Translations under genes and position numbers: made by a program
Source of the DNA: Limanda limanda
Lineage: Eukaryota; Chordata; Actinopteri; Pleuronectiformes; Pleuronectidae
Assembly (NCBI RefSeq): GCF_963576545.1
Contig: NC_083653.1
Span: 15,287,358-15,351,357, forward strand
Length of the DNA stretch: 64,000 bases
Direction of reading: 5' to 3'
Shown here: positions 10,401 to 27,539 of the stretch, in pieces
Layout of the letters: every line of letters begins with the position of its first letter
Numbering within the stretch: position 1 is the first letter of the stretch
Notes under the pieces: generated by a model
The model's database searches: none
Told to the model about the DNA's origin: nothing
What the model saw: the letters and a program-made list of their open reading frames with translations, nothing else

Positions 10401-12967
10401 AGTGTTTAAATGCTTCCATCGAAATATACACAGACATGGTAAGATGCTCATAGAACTTCTGCATCTCATTCACAAGAGTAAATCTGCCTTTAACAGAGCT
10501 GGATGTCACATCTTCAGGATAGATCCCATTCATAATGAGTTCTCTCCCCTTCCTCTTCCCTCCCAGGGAAGATTCACCATCGCAGCCAAACACCACATCA
10601 ATATCGCAGAGATCTACGAGTCTGAAATGTTGGATATCGAAAAGGTAATGCAAGCTACGTGGTCAATACGACAATAAGGAGCAATATTTGTTTCAAACAA
10701 CACTTAAGATTGCACTGTTTGTTGTTTTTCTTTTGTAAAGGCCATTGCACATTATGAACAAGCTGCCGACTACTACAAAGGAGAAGAATCAAACAGGTAC
10801 TGTTCTTTCTGTTTCTTCTACCAAACTAAAATACTGCATATTATCTCCCATCGCTTTTCAGATCTAAAAGCTGATGCTACCATGTGAGAAAAATGAAAAC
10901 TTTTGTTTGTTCAGTTTCCAGATACGTGGATAAGATGGTACAAGACAGTACTGTAATAGTCAAGGAGAATGACATTGAGCTTGTATCATAGTATTTTGTA
11001 ACTTTTACTTTTACATTATCTCCTTGAATGACATAAACAGACCTGTCACACAACGTTCATTCATTTAAATGCTGCAGCTAAAAGGCTTACATGAGTGAAA
11101 CTTGGACTTAGGCTGGGAGATAAAGCAGTAACAAGAATTGATCATCAACAGCAATACAACAACAGTTCAATATGTATCAATATGTTGCATATGCTTTGTA
11201 AAGGAGGCAAAGAAGTTACTTGTTTTTAATGTTCAACCTCAGATTTGAACGTGTTTGCCATTCTCTACTCAGAAAAAGAGCTTAAAACTACAGCCTTCAT
11301 TGAGTATCTAAAAAAAGAAATAATAATGTGACATTTTTTGTGATACTTATCGAAAACACTGATTGGAAAAGTTTTATCTGAATATCTTTTGTTTAGCTTC
11401 GTACTGTTTGGATCGATCAGAGTTCATCTGACTGTTTGACTGTTTTACTCTCCAATGTTCCATTCTATTGAGCTTTTTATTTTATTTGAAATTTGTGTTT
11501 AGTTCTGCTAACAAGTGTCTGCTGAAGGTCGGGGGTTACTCTGCACAGCTGGAGCAGTACCAGAAAGCGATTGAGATCTACGAGCAGGTGGCTACTGCTG
11601 AGACTCATTGTGTCATGCTCTCACTTTCTCAACCCCTCTAATTAATGACATTTCTAATACATTTCTTCTGATTTGGATGCATCTAGGTCGGAGCTAGCAC
11701 GATGGACAACCCGCTGCTGAAGTACAGCGCCAAAGAGTATTTCTTCAAAGCCTCCCTCTGTCATTTCATCGTCGACGAGCTCAACGCCAAGGCGAGTTTA
11801 TACCTCTGTGGTTGGGTCTCGGGTTAGGGACGGAGAGCTGTGGTACAATCTAACACGCTGTGTCTCCACAGATTGCTATTGAAAAATATGAGGAGATGTT
11901 CCCGGCTTTCACAGACTCCAGAGAATGCAAGTTGTTGAAGGTAAGTGGATGCTGACAACTCAGAGGCAGCCGGTGGCTCAGTGAATCAGTTCTATGAGTA
12001 ACCTACATTTCTTTTTTTTTGCTTGACAGAAACTTCTTGAGGCACATGAAGAGCAGAACAGTGAAGCTTTCACAGAGGCAGTAAGTAATGTGCACACTAT
12101 AAAAGTTTTTGGTGGGATCAGAAATCCCTCTGCTTCAGCTATTGTAGTTTGGTTGAATCCCGTGTGTATTCAGGAAAGAAGAAAACCGGATCTCTCAGGA
12201 CTGTGTTTATATGAAACTCGTGAGCTCCAGAAAAACATGTTTTAAAATGAACTCAAAGTCAGAGAGGGAAGAGGCCTCATCAGAGACTTAGAGAAATACT
12301 TAACAATATGACAGATGTGTTAGTTTATACATTTGCAAATCTGCCAATTAAATCACTTAATTTGTAAACATAACTCAAAACATAACTCTTCCCAGATTAT
12401 GGAGGTTATGTTTTTCTCCTCTGTCCGTTGGATTCCAAGCAAAATTGTGCAAAAGTTGGGGGAAGGTGGAGTATGACTCAGGGGAGAAACCAGTCAATTA
12501 AGGTGGGATCAAGGATTTCTTTTGGTCACATTGAGAGAGGGCTTTTAAAAAATATATATATATTTTCCCTTTTTTCTCTGAATAATTCATGGATCTTGAT
12601 TTGAAAAATCAGGCAGGTTTAGGAAACTGATATCAATGATTGTGTGAAATGTGGTGCAGCTTAATTGAATTTAAGGGGACATTTGGGCCGGGCTGAGGAA
12701 TGGGCTCTACTGAGTGCGATTGTAGATGAGACGGTGATTCTTGTCGCAGCAAAGGGCATATGTGTTTTTCAGTGTATTTTTTTTGTTGACCTAAACACCA
12801 TAGTAATCTCTCTTTGTATTAACATAGATGCAATTCCATGTCTCACTGTGCAAACTTGTCTGCAGGTGAAGGAGTTTGACTCAATCTCACGCCTGGATCA
12901 GTGGCACACAACCCTCCTGCTGCGCATCAAAAAGACCATCCAGGGCGACGAAGGGGATCTGAAATGA
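7493..12967 (+). CDS. napb: napb, beta-SNAP (NSF attachment protein), complete, 11 exons
   Basis: SNAP adaptors bind SNARE bundles on membranes and recruit and stimulate the ATPase NSF, which disassembles the bundle after fusion. Coding exons are 7493-7593, 9139-9218, 9456-9572, 10392-10438, 10567-10644, 10741-10796, 11503-11587, 11687-11791, 11872-11940, 12030-12080 and 12866-12967. They total 891 nt, or 296 residues, in phase throughout; SNAPs are usually 295-298. The protein starts [10 protein letters not shown] and has the hydrophobic membrane-contact loop SFLGGMFGG (residues 26-34). The TPR-like helices carry [36 protein letters not shown] and [19 protein letters not shown]. It ends [16 protein letters not shown], with the penultimate Leu that alpha-SNAP needs to stimulate NSF. 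The stretches [23 protein letters not shown] and EEMFPAFTD favour beta (NAPB) over alpha (NAPA). Intron 8 uses a GC donor. Confidence 0.95.
11792..11871 (+). other. napb intron 8, GC-AG type
   Basis: Exon 8 ends CTCAACGCCAAG and the intron begins GCGAGT. The acceptor is TGTCTCCACAG at 11871. Only this join keeps the reading frame (LNAK then IAIEKYEE, as in other SNAPs); using the nearest GT four bases inside would shift the frame. The flanking match (AAG before, GAGT after the GC) is strong, as is typical for genuine GC donors. Confidence 0.85.
12385..12740 (+). repeat. Dispersed repeat family A, copy in napb intron 10
   Basis: Its landmarks are TATGGAGGTTATGTTTTTC at the left, ATGGATCTTGATTTGAAAAA, GGTGCAGCTTAATTGAATTT in the middle and GGGCTCTACTGAGTGCGAT at the right. 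The same ordered landmarks recur at five other places in the window. I know this as a widespread, high-copy repeat of fish genomes but cannot name its class. Confidence 0.6.
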
Positions 12968-13485
12968 GCGACACGCGGGTTAGAAGCACAGCACGGAGGG
13001 ACAAATCCATCAAGCATGCTTACATACACACATACATACACACACACACACAGCCACACAAACACACACTCACCTCACTGTGTATAGCATCAGGACAGGG
13101 GCGTCTGCTGATGATTTTTGAACATCCCACTGCTTCATGTTCAGAGCACTACCTTGCTTTCCTGCAGAGCATATCTGAATCTAGTCAGAATGTAAATCCT
13201 CTCGCCCTCACCTCTGCCCGGGGGATTGCTGCATTCCTTTTTCTGCTGCAATCCATGCTGGTGGATTTCCGAGCGGTGTATCGTATTGAACTTAGTATTA
13301 ACACTGCATGTTTTGTACTCTTATTGTTTCCTAGTCAAATGCAGCTTGTTTTTTTAAAGCTAGTTTATTATATATGTTAAATTATTTAAATGTCTGTTTG
13401 TTGTACATAAGATTGTCATTGTATTTATTTAAAGAATCTACTATTATCTTAATTTTTATTGTGTTGAACTAGAAGTGAAGGGTGA

Positions 13486-13491
13486 AATAAA
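13486..13491 (+). terminator. Proximal polyadenylation signal of napb
   Basis: AATAAA lies 519 bases after the stop codon, inside GGTGAAATAAATGTC. It is canonical and in a sensible place. Confidence 0.5.
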
Positions 13492-14072
13492 TGTCAAACG
13501 TTATTCAAAGTCATTAACATTATAAAAAAGAAAAACACACAAAAAAAGATTTTAGTTTCCTTTTTATCACCTTCTAGATGAAGGGGGATGTTATGCACCA
13601 AATGTAGACTGTTAAACATTTGTACCTTTTCCATACATATTCATGATTTGATTGCTTAAAAGTTCCTTTATTCTCATTTCATTTTTTGTTGATGTAGTAA
13701 TACTTTAACGCCGGAGGCTGAAATGTTTAGATTTGTCCATGTGAGCTGTATTTTTGAATTGGAAGCACTGACCTGGGAACCGTTGCTCCTTCTTCCCAGG
13801 GCAGTAATCTCGGGATTACCGCGCATCATTAGTCTCTCCTCTGTGCCGTCTGCCGTGTTGTGTTGTTCACTAACTCGGTGAAGGTTTACTACCTTTCATC
13901 TGGCCAGTCGCTAAGCATGTCCTCATGTGTAGGTTACAGTCGTGTCACATTCACTAGTGAGCCAGACCAAAGTTTTTACTAAAGGGTCAGTCGCCCTGCG
14001 TATCCAGCTTCTTCCAGAGTGGAATGACTATGGACCTAGGATATGATCTGTATGCTTGTGTGAATGGACAAT

Positions 14073-14078
14073 AATAAA
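14073..14078 (+). terminator. Distal polyadenylation signal of napb
   Basis: AATAAA lies in ACAATAATAAAGGTATTC. It would give a 3'UTR of about 1.1 kb ending before the tail of the convergent gzf1. Confidence 0.45.
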
Positions 14079-14095
14079 GGTATTCAATCCCACAA

Positions 14096-15100
14096 TGCCC
14101 TGCCTTTGACCTTATGTGTGAGATAGAACAGTTGTGTGTTATAAGCATCAGTCTATCCTTTAATCATCTTTCGTGTTCCTAAATCAAACCTACTTGAGCT
14201 TCAGTTCAGTACAACACAGTACACACATTATCAGTAGAGCTTGATCCTATGAGATGATAGAAAATCTGGACTATTGTATGATTAGTGTACTGATTACTTA
14301 TTAATGTACAGAAGATTGTCACCCAAGTGGAAATATATACAGTATTACAAGGTAAAAGTGATTTGTCTTTATGAGGAAGGCTACTAAATACGTTATTTTG
14401 CCAATGTTTGGCCTGATAAATATGTATAATATATAATTCTATTGATATATACCTTTTTATTGAACTTTTACCTTCCTCTGTGTCTCCGCTGCCATAGACC
14501 TGCTGCAAAAACGAATCAATATAATCAATCACCTATAATCTAGTTTGACACGACTGCATCCTGCTCTTATACAACACAATGTCCGTGTCATGTTTAGTGG
14601 GCATTCTTTTTAACTGTCCATCTTTATGACAGTATTTTGATCAGGTACCATGTATATAACAACTCTACATTTTCTTGTCAAATTAACTCATTTGAAAACA
14701 AGGTAACTAATTTCATTGAACTGGGTTGAAACTTCGAAACTTAATTGTTTTAAAGGTGTGTATTTTCCTTTGGAGTCGACCTTGTTGACGATTACTTTGA
14801 AATGCCGGTGTAGCTACATGGAAAACTTCCAGAGTAAAGTGCCAGAACTTAGAAGGATTTAAGCTCAGTCATTTAAATTCAGACCTAAATAAATCAACAG
14901 TGTTGCAAAGAGCATGCTGTCATCCACAGATGTATGGAAAGCTAATTCAGTGGGGGGGTGGTCTTTCGCTGCCAAGGACTTCTGACTAGGTTCCAAGATC
15001 ATCCTGCTGAACGTCCAAGATGTAACTCCTGAAGTTTTATTATATATACGACAGGAAAAGTTCTGTTATACTAATATGAGGGCTTGAATGGAATGAACAT
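14096..15100. other. Convergent gap between napb and gzf1
   Basis: This is about 1 kb of AT-rich sequence between the two tail-to-tail genes. I see no gene or repeat in it. Short open frames here are not convincing. Confidence 0.6.
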
Positions 15101-15119
15101 TACATGATGTTTGCCATTA

Positions 15120-15125
15120 TTTATT
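15120..15125 (-). terminator. Candidate polyadenylation signal of gzf1
   Basis: Read on -, ACCAATAAATAATGG contains AATAAA about 270 bases beyond the gzf1 stop. This gives a short 3'UTR. Confidence 0.5.
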
Positions 15126-15390
15126 GGTAACTAACAATCGCATTTATGCAACATAATATTCGGTACATTAACAAACCATTTGCTATCAATACCCAATGCT
15201 TGGTTTTACCTTAGTTACATCTCTTAAGCATGTAGCATTTCCCACTGAATACCTAAACATCTCAACATGTCGTGGTAAACACTGAAGATCACAGATGTGA
15301 CATAGTCAGAATACTCATTCAGAAAAACTTGCATTACTGAAGGGTTGAAACGTGGCCCCAGATAAAGAGCTTTATATTTACATCCACTTT

Positions 15391-20177
<4,787 letters not shown>

Positions 20178-20389
20178 GGTGCATTTGTGCTGCGGACAGA
20201 AACAGAAAAGAAACGGAGACTTGTAAGGCATATAAGTTACCTTAACTTCGCAAAGGTGGTTATTACACAAATAGACAAACACTTCTCAACCTATTTCTAT
20301 GGAGGGGTGCGGCATGATCCAAGGAAGAACACATTAAATCCTGGTCTAGATATAGATTACAGCGCGTTTAATTCTTCCACATTGTTGTT

Positions 20390-20960
20390 GCTTCCTCAGA
20401 GAACAACTCCATGTTCAGTTTAAACATTGCACACCCCACTTTTAAAGTATAATCCGGGTTGCTTCAGCACAGATGTTTGCATGGTTGTTGTCTGTTGTTT
20501 TGCCCTTGAAATTACACATTCCCCTTCCTTAAAGCAGGAGCATATTAACTTTAACCTCTGGGCCCAATGAGATACATGTGTGCCCCGGCTGATCCCTCTA
20601 TTGCTCCTGGTCTCTGCAATATCTATGTCTTAGGTTATAATTACTTCTGCCAAGGAGGTTAAGTTTTAATCTGCTTTTATGTTTGCGTAAACAGGATTAT
20701 GCAAAAACGACAGGATGAATTGTTACGAAACGTGTTGGGAAAGGACAGAATTCATTAAATGTTGGTGCGGATCCAATCAGGGGACAGAACTAATCGATGT
20801 GCCAGAGATTAACTCCTGGAACTTGACGGGGTCAATCATGCATATTAAGGAGAATGAAATGTATGAATGTGTAGAGTTAGGTGAATATCAAATACAAATA
20901 GAATTTACACGTGGTTTCGTGGGGGGGGATGGGCCTGGATGGAGGTATGAACTGTGCTGA
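20390..20960 (+). repeat. Dispersed repeat family A, long copy upstream of the gzf1 start
   Basis: It includes CTGCAATATCTATGTCTTAG, ATTACTTCTGCCAAGGAGGTT and CAGGATTATGCAAAAACGAC. The same sequence blocks, in the same order, make up the copy at 58880-59660, including several hundred bases upstream of the usual family A start. It lies in the first intron of gzf1, between the putative untranslated exon and the start exon. Confidence 0.6.
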
Positions 20961-21437
20961 GTCACGTTTTATTTGTGGTCGCAGTTGTGTTGACATTGCG
21001 ATTTTTTATATTTGTATTCACGTCACTACTTATCTTGAGCAGTAGTTCGACTATTACATGCATCATCACTACTGGGGCTAATATTAGGACAACGATTGCT
21101 TCCCCATGAGCAAAGGGAGCAGCTAATATTCAGCGAATGCTTGTAAAACTATCTTTAAAAGACACTGTGGATCTGAAACACTTCATACATGCGCATCTAA
21201 AGCTAGGGAAAAGGGCGAACACGATGTTTACTCTTCATAATGTCCACGGCTAGGATACTCAGCAGCTAACAGCAGAGCCACGGACACGATGCTAAACATG
21301 CTAGGTCAAGCTAACGATGACTAAGTAATGCAAAGCAAACCGGAGGAGATAAAGGACTCCACGGGCCATGCGGGCAGCAGCAGCAGCGGCTCAGCGAAAC
21401 TACCGCACAACAACAACACGGAGCAAGTTTTTCTTAC

Positions 21438-21690
21438 CGTAAGCTTGCTAAAATGGCAGCCCTTCACAAATGCTCGCTGCGACGGACGGTGTGTTTCCTG
21501 TGGAAACCCCTCGCGAGACATCCGGTGCAGATCAGGCTGATTCCGGATCAGTTTTCTGCGGATGTGAGAGGTGCGACACCAGAAGACCACCACTGCTCCT
21601 GGATCAGTGTGACGGGTTCGTTCACCAACACGCAACGGAACTTGTCGATATTGAAGAGTAGCTCCTCACTTTCAGGGCATTTCCGGGTTT
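21438..21690 (-). other. gzf1: Probable gzf1 untranslated first exon
   Basis: On -, a strong donor (G then GTAAGAAAA, with the intron starting at 21437) closes a CpG-rich stretch, and the next acceptor used is at 20190 just before the start codon. The upstream limit is unknown and set only by the end of the CpG-rich block. The exon has not been matched to a transcript. Confidence 0.45.
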
Positions 21691-21720
21691 ACTGTCAAGC
21701 TAATGTAGCTAGCTAGTGTT
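21440..21720. promoter_or_regulatory. CpG-rich gzf1 promoter region with ETS-like sites
   Basis: CpG density rises here relative to the flanks. TTCCGG cores occur near 21541 and 21685 (ATTTCCGGGTTT), which suit ETS-family factors typical of TATA-less promoters. An antisense open frame starting at 21453 suggests possible divergent transcription. Confidence 0.45.
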
Positions 21721-24700
21721 AGCTCGTACTTTTAAACAGTTTACATATATTTATGAAAAGCTATAAAAAATGTGGCATATCTTTAAATGCAGGTGTGAGA
21801 GAAACGTTGAAATGCTAATTGATGCTAAAGCTGTTCAAATAATACTGAAACTAAGAATATTCAGGAATCTATTAAAGCCCAAACAAATATGAATACATTA
21901 TTTCACAGTAAAGGGTGTTACATTGGCTAATATTATCTAGCTAATTTCACACTCTTCAATGCAAAAATAATGTATAAAAGTTTGGTTTGGTTTAAATATT
22001 GTTAGTTTAAATATTATTTGAGCAGCATCATTAAGTTCCATTTTAATGTTTATTTCACGCTTAATTTAAAGTAAGGCCACATTTCTTGTAGTCACCCCAA
22101 CCGCAGCAAAGAATACAGGTTAAAAATAAAATATCTACAAAAACTAAAAGTTTAAATAATTTCACATGCTGATGTTACCGTAAATTCTCAGCAGAAGTAT
22201 CCCAAACTGTATTTGTTGTTGCACTGATGCCCTGTGGCCACACGGGGGCGCCGTTATACAAAGGAAACCTTGATGTGGTTTGCAAGTATTGTGGAGGAAA
22301 AAAAGACATTGAAAAAAACAAGTTTACATTCTTCAGCATGATCAGTTTTCACGCTGATTACTCTGATTCTAGCAGAAAGTTCAACTGGGCAGACGTACTA
22401 AACTATGTGCTTTACACTTGTTATTACATTGTAATAGCAGTTTTTATGAGATTGGTCCCAAACCTAATAGAAAACAGGTCCGACATGCTGAAAGATTTAA
22501 GTGAACTTGTTTACATCCACACCGACATAACTCAGAAATGCATAAAGCATGCTGTCATTCCAGAGGTGTCTGGAAAGCTACTTGCGGAGTCACTGGGGTT
22601 CAGCTCCTGCAGCTGCCAGCGGATGTTTTTCTTTCTCTCTCTCTCTCTTTCTCTCTTTCGGAGGAGATCCATATACCTTACATTTGTCTTAATGAATTCT
22701 GCAAGCTAGCAATCTCTCCTCTGTTCCGGTGACTCATGCTGCTCTCTGGACCAAAGCTGCGCAGACAGACCCCAGCCCTGACCTGGAACACTGTGTTCCC
22801 CTGTCTTCTATCTCATTACTCCCTTGTAAATCACACACATAATATTTTATAGATCTGTACACTGTTCATAACTGGTGCTTTCTGGTTCATGTTTCTGTGG
22901 AAAACTACCACACTCTTTTCTACATGTGCAGATTTAATCATCTGTAACTGAATGCTCATGGGAATCAATAGTATTTGCATAGATATTAATATGCTGTGTA
23001 TTATGGTAAATAAGCTCAGAGTTTAATAGAATGCCGAATGTGAAAATTAATGAGACACGTCATACAAATTAATTCTTGGTTTCCATTAGTGCAAGTTCTG
23101 ACATGACTGAGGAAAGGAAGGAAAAGATTTTTCACTTTGGGCACAGTAGTGAAAATGCATTTCTCAATTTTCTTTTTCACACTGGACTCAGTTTCATAGA
23201 AATGTCATAAAAATGCTGTCAGTTCAGGAACGGCTCCAGTAAAATGATAAGATAACACATGCACGTTGGGCAGTTATTGTAGTTACTCGTCATGTGCAGC
23301 CAGTATTGTCATTGGAGCATAATGTGACATATTTTTTTAAAGTTCAGCGGCTACAGATTCAGGTCAATGTCAGACGTAAGCAGGTCAGTTGTTGTGATGT
23401 TGTGTCACAGGACGCTTTGTCAGATTAAAGACACAGCAGGGAAGCCGACTTGAGGTTTCTACATTTCATCACCGGTTGACACGTGTAATCAAGGGAATGA
23501 ACTCTCAGCGTGTTGCGTCACCGAAATAACAAAAGGTCAAACAGTCGTCTCGAAAACATGTCCATTTCCCGCAGTGAGGGATACTGGCTGACTTTTACAC
23601 ATTCCTCCAGGGGCATTTTGTGTCATTGAGAGGTGAGCTGGGGGGGTAGAGAAACAGACGAGGGTTGAGGTGTTGCCTCAGTAGCCAGCTGCTTCACCAA
23701 GTGGTCCAGTAACAGATTAAATTCCCACAGATTCATCATCACGTTGTCAGGGGGGGAGAGAGAAAGGGTGAGGTGCAAACACTCTCTCTGAGGCGATGAG
23801 CTCAGCAAACAAAACATTTACTCGACGATGGGTCATGTTTGCTCTGCTATGGGTTGACTCCTCCACAGAATCGAAAATACCACAGTGCACAAACAGCCGT
23901 ATAAAATATATACTGTGCAAGAGGGCGAATCTCAAAACCAAGGTTTGAATTTGAGGCTACACATACACACAGTGCAGGAAGCAAAAAGAAAAACACACTC
24001 AGTGAGTTCGGTGTTGGTGGTTGTAGCCCCGGCTTGGTTAGCGTGCTGGCTCGTACACACGCCCTTATTTGGATGCAGCGAGGGTAAGTCAGTCAGTCTG
24101 CGTCCTCGCAGGACCTCTCCCAGACTCGTAATCCCCGGCAAGATGAACTAAACCAGTGATGGTAAACACCAGAGCGATACATGGAAGTGCAGACACTGGT
24201 GGTCCAAGAATAACCGCAGCATTCTCTTTGTGCCCGCCCATTCGACCACACAGCCGATGCCAGACCAATCGGAAACCAGTCCAACTCAGTCCTCTGTGGT
24301 GTCCCTCTCTCCCCCCCCCCCCTCCAGTCACTGAACTCCGTTAAGAGAAATCATGCATCGTGAACTTTGTATAATCCTCTTAGACTTGTGTTTCAACAGG
24401 CACCAATAACTCTTTTTTTTTAACAATAGCATGTTTCTGCTTTGACAACGGGATACATTTAATTGATTGAATGTGGATTTGGAGAGCGGTTTCGGTAAAT
24501 GGACGTGGAGCTCCACCCATATTTATATAAGTATGAAAATTGGCAGGAGGCAAATATTATAGATGTTTGTGTAGTCTTGTCAAGGCCAAGGTTGGTTTGC
24601 CAGGCTACACACAGCAGTCCAGGCCTGTCGATGGCAGTCTCTCCGAACACTTTCCCGTTCCCCTCTTCTATCTTCCCCTTCTTTTTCACTGGCCGGATGC

Positions 24701-24880
24701 CACACCACACTCAGCCTATCCAGAATATCGCTGGAACCCCTAAAACCTCAGAGGAACATCAAGCAATGATTCACAAAAATGGCAGAAGACTCTTTCAGGG
24801 TTTTTCTGAAGACAGAGGCCACACACAAGAACAAATGTGATCACAACACACAAGGTCAAAATCGTATATGTGGCCCCAGG
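21721..24880. other. Intergenic, no gene identified
   Basis: This is AT-rich sequence immediately upstream of gzf1. A short (CT)n run lies near 22625-22665. The open frame at 22227-22709 (160 residues) has no recognisable domain and ends in translated CT repeat, so it is not called. Nothing else stands out. Confidence 0.55.
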
Positions 24881-24889
24881 GATCCGCTA

Positions 24890-25090
24890 GTCAGACGCTT
24901 TGGTCCAGTCTGAGATATTGCAAGAGCTATTGAATGGTTTGCCGTAAAATGTGGTACAGATGTGTACGGTGCCCAGAATCCTAATGACCTTAGTGGCTTT
25001 TCATCTCGTCAAGATGTTTATGTTTCCATAACTTTGCTTTATGAGCGCTTTCAAAATTTCATGGCAATCTCATCACCCTCAGATTCACTT
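24890..25090 (+). repeat. Degenerate interspersed repeat
   Basis: The pieces AGAGCTATTGAATGGTTTGCC, AAATGTGGTACAGATGTGTA and CCTAATGACCTTAGTGGCTT follow the pattern of a common fish repeat built on 'tattggatggattgccatgaaatttggtacag'-type units. The borders are uncertain. Confidence 0.45.
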
Positions 25091-25099
25091 AATGTTTAC

Positions 25100-26200
25100 T
25101 AGTTAAAATAAAGCGTTAGTAGATGGTGAACACAGTAAACGTTCCACCTGCTGAATTGTTCAGTCTCGCCCTGAACCTCTTCCCCCACATTGCACTGAGA
25201 CAAATAACTTCACCTATATAAAGTAAATTCAGTGCAGAAAAAAGAGAGAGGAGCCTATGAATGGTGTCTGTCCTCTTCCCCCTCAAATAGACTCAATTTC
25301 ACCGAACAGAGATGTTTTCTCTTCTCCCGTCTGCCTCGCTCGGAAGAAACTGCTTTCCTTTCATTGATGAAAAGATATACGGCATTCAGAGATGAAATTA
25401 CTTTCCAAATGGCCTCTGACTCACCATCTCTATTCCCAGTGCTCTCGCTCTCTCTCTGTCTGTCTCTCTCACACCCTCCTTCCCTCCCTCTCTGCCAGCC
25501 TCACCCCCTCCTCCACCTTCACTCGTCCTTGCGAATGTTCTACAGTATCTATTGTAACTGTATATGCCACTTAGCACTTCAGACGGCAGACAAAACCAGC
25601 TCAAGGACGGCCTGCGCCCACTCTTGCGATGCTCATAAATAGACTATTTGTCCAGGCTTACCAATCACCTTACCCACCGAGCCTGTGTGGGAACTCACGG
25701 ACATGGAATAGGTTGCACCAAAATAGATCTGTTCTGCTGTGAGCGGGTGGATTCGGGCCTGTAGCCTGCAGCTATAGAGACTATTGTGGTCAGGAAGACA
25801 GCAAAATAAAAGATTGTCGTGCCTTTTTTAAATGAAAAGTAATGACTCACACAGTCGATCCGTTTTTATAATGTGTTGAGACTTTTAACATCCGTTTGCA
25901 ATCTGCAGCGCACGAAAACAGGTGGTGTCACCTCCGCAGAGTTTTCCCACAATGCAACTCTCTCCCCGCGACTGCGTGGGGACGTGACCATCAGCACATT
26001 CCTGGAGAGCTGGATCCCCAGAAGCAACAAGTTCCTCCTTCCTCTCTTCCCTCCCTTCCTTCCTGTCGCCCTCTTGTCCTCTCCTTCGCTTCCCGCGGAT
26101 TGCATCACTCGTCTGCCTCCTGGCCTCCTCCTCTGCTCGGATCCTTTAATCACATATGGCACACATGCACGCTCACACGCACACACACGCAGAGGCACAC
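25100..26200. other. Intergenic with pyrimidine-rich segments
   Basis: No gene is supported. CT-rich runs at 25440-25530 and 26035-26140 account for the open frames here. Proline/serine-rich translations running into the (CA)n tracts are low-complexity artefacts. Confidence 0.5.
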
Positions 26201-26204
26201 CACT

Positions 26205-26299
<95 letters not shown>
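26205..26299. repeat. (CA)n microsatellite
   Basis: A near-perfect CA run with one interruption (AAACA) near 26285. The translated Thr-His repeats in this and the similar tracts below are not proteins. Confidence 0.97.
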
Positions 26300-26632
26300 T
26301 GTGGGCAGAGGGCACCCTCTTCAAGTCCTCATACTGGTTTTGTGGCTTCGGTTGGAATTTTATGCTTGGTTTGAGAGGAGAACTCTGGAGGATTTCCAGC
26401 TGCTCTCCAAAGACTCCGCTCCTCTCTTTACTCTCCCTCCGTGTCTTTGTTCCTTCCCTTCACCCTCCCGCCAACCCCCACAGTCGTCCCCCCCCCGGTT
26501 CCCCCAGTCCCGCTCTACCCACTCGCCCTCAAGGTCAGAAATATCCTGCGGTTTAGGTTTTGATCCCCTTGGATATGCCCTTGCTCTTTCCGTCTCCCCC
26601 TTCCTTTTCTGTCTCGCTTGTGCTCCGCTCAG

Positions 26633-26765
<133 letters not shown>

Positions 26766-27409
26766 ACTGTAAGTACGCTGCACTACTGTAAGTATTCCCA
26801 TACAGGAAACACAAGTTTGGATCAGCATAGGCAGGTCTCGGTGTCTTGCAATTGCACACTCACACACACACACGCCCTCTCCCTCCCACCCGGGGTCAAG
26901 AGGCTATCCATTGGGGGAAGAAAAAGTCATCATAGCTCTCTAAGCTTAAGTTGTCATCAGTGTAACCTTATCCATCTTAAATCCACTGGTTCAGAGACAG
27001 TAAATAAAAGAGACTGATCCCTAACTTCTCCCTGTAGAGTCACGGTCCGTGGACTGCAGCAGCCCCAGCCAGGTCGGCCCTGCTCCTCTGGCTTCTCTGA
27101 GTTGTGTAACATGGCAGCGATCCAGCACTTGTGTAATACCAGGGACCTTGGCTGGCTGAAAGAATGCCAGTTCAACCAGTCATCCTTCCATATCCGCGGG
27201 TGAATGGAGGAACACCAAGTCTTGCCCATTAAAGCCCTGATCCTGACTCTCTTTCGTGAGCATCATTTTTCTTCTGTGCCTTTTTTTAAGGTCGCAGCAC
27301 TTGTTGAATGTTTGTAAGAAAAAACAAAGCAGGGGCCCACTTACAAAAATATTGCTCTTTAGTGCCTCTAGTGGTCAGAATTCCCCCTGTACAACTTTAA
27401 TGTCAATCC

Positions 27410-27535
27410 CATAGACTGTTTACAAAAATGTACGACATGACTGCACCCCAAAATGAAGCCAAAGCTCCTTGATCACCACCTTGTGCCTGGCTGCATCTGC
27501 CTCCACCATGGTAGTGGATGGGACACGTACAAAAA
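27410..27535 (+). repeat. Dispersed repeat family B
   Basis: ATAGACTGTTTACAAAAATG, CCAAAATGAAGCCAAAGCTCC and GTAGTGGATGGGACACGTAC match the copy at 17226 in the same order. Confidence 0.6.
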
Positions 27536-27539
27536 AATT

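Larger units (their letters stand above)
12968..14095 (+). other. napb 3' untranslated region
   Basis: This runs from the TGA of napb to the distal polyadenylation signal. It contains a short (CA)n run near 13022-13070 and two AATAAA signals (13486-13491 and 14073-14078), which suggests short and long transcript forms. Confidence 0.6.

Noticed and set aside
22227..22709. 160-residue open frame upstream of gzf1 with CxxC-like start
   Set aside because: There is no recognisable domain, the end is translated CT repeat, and no splice or promoter context supports it. The CKYCGG motif alone is not enough.
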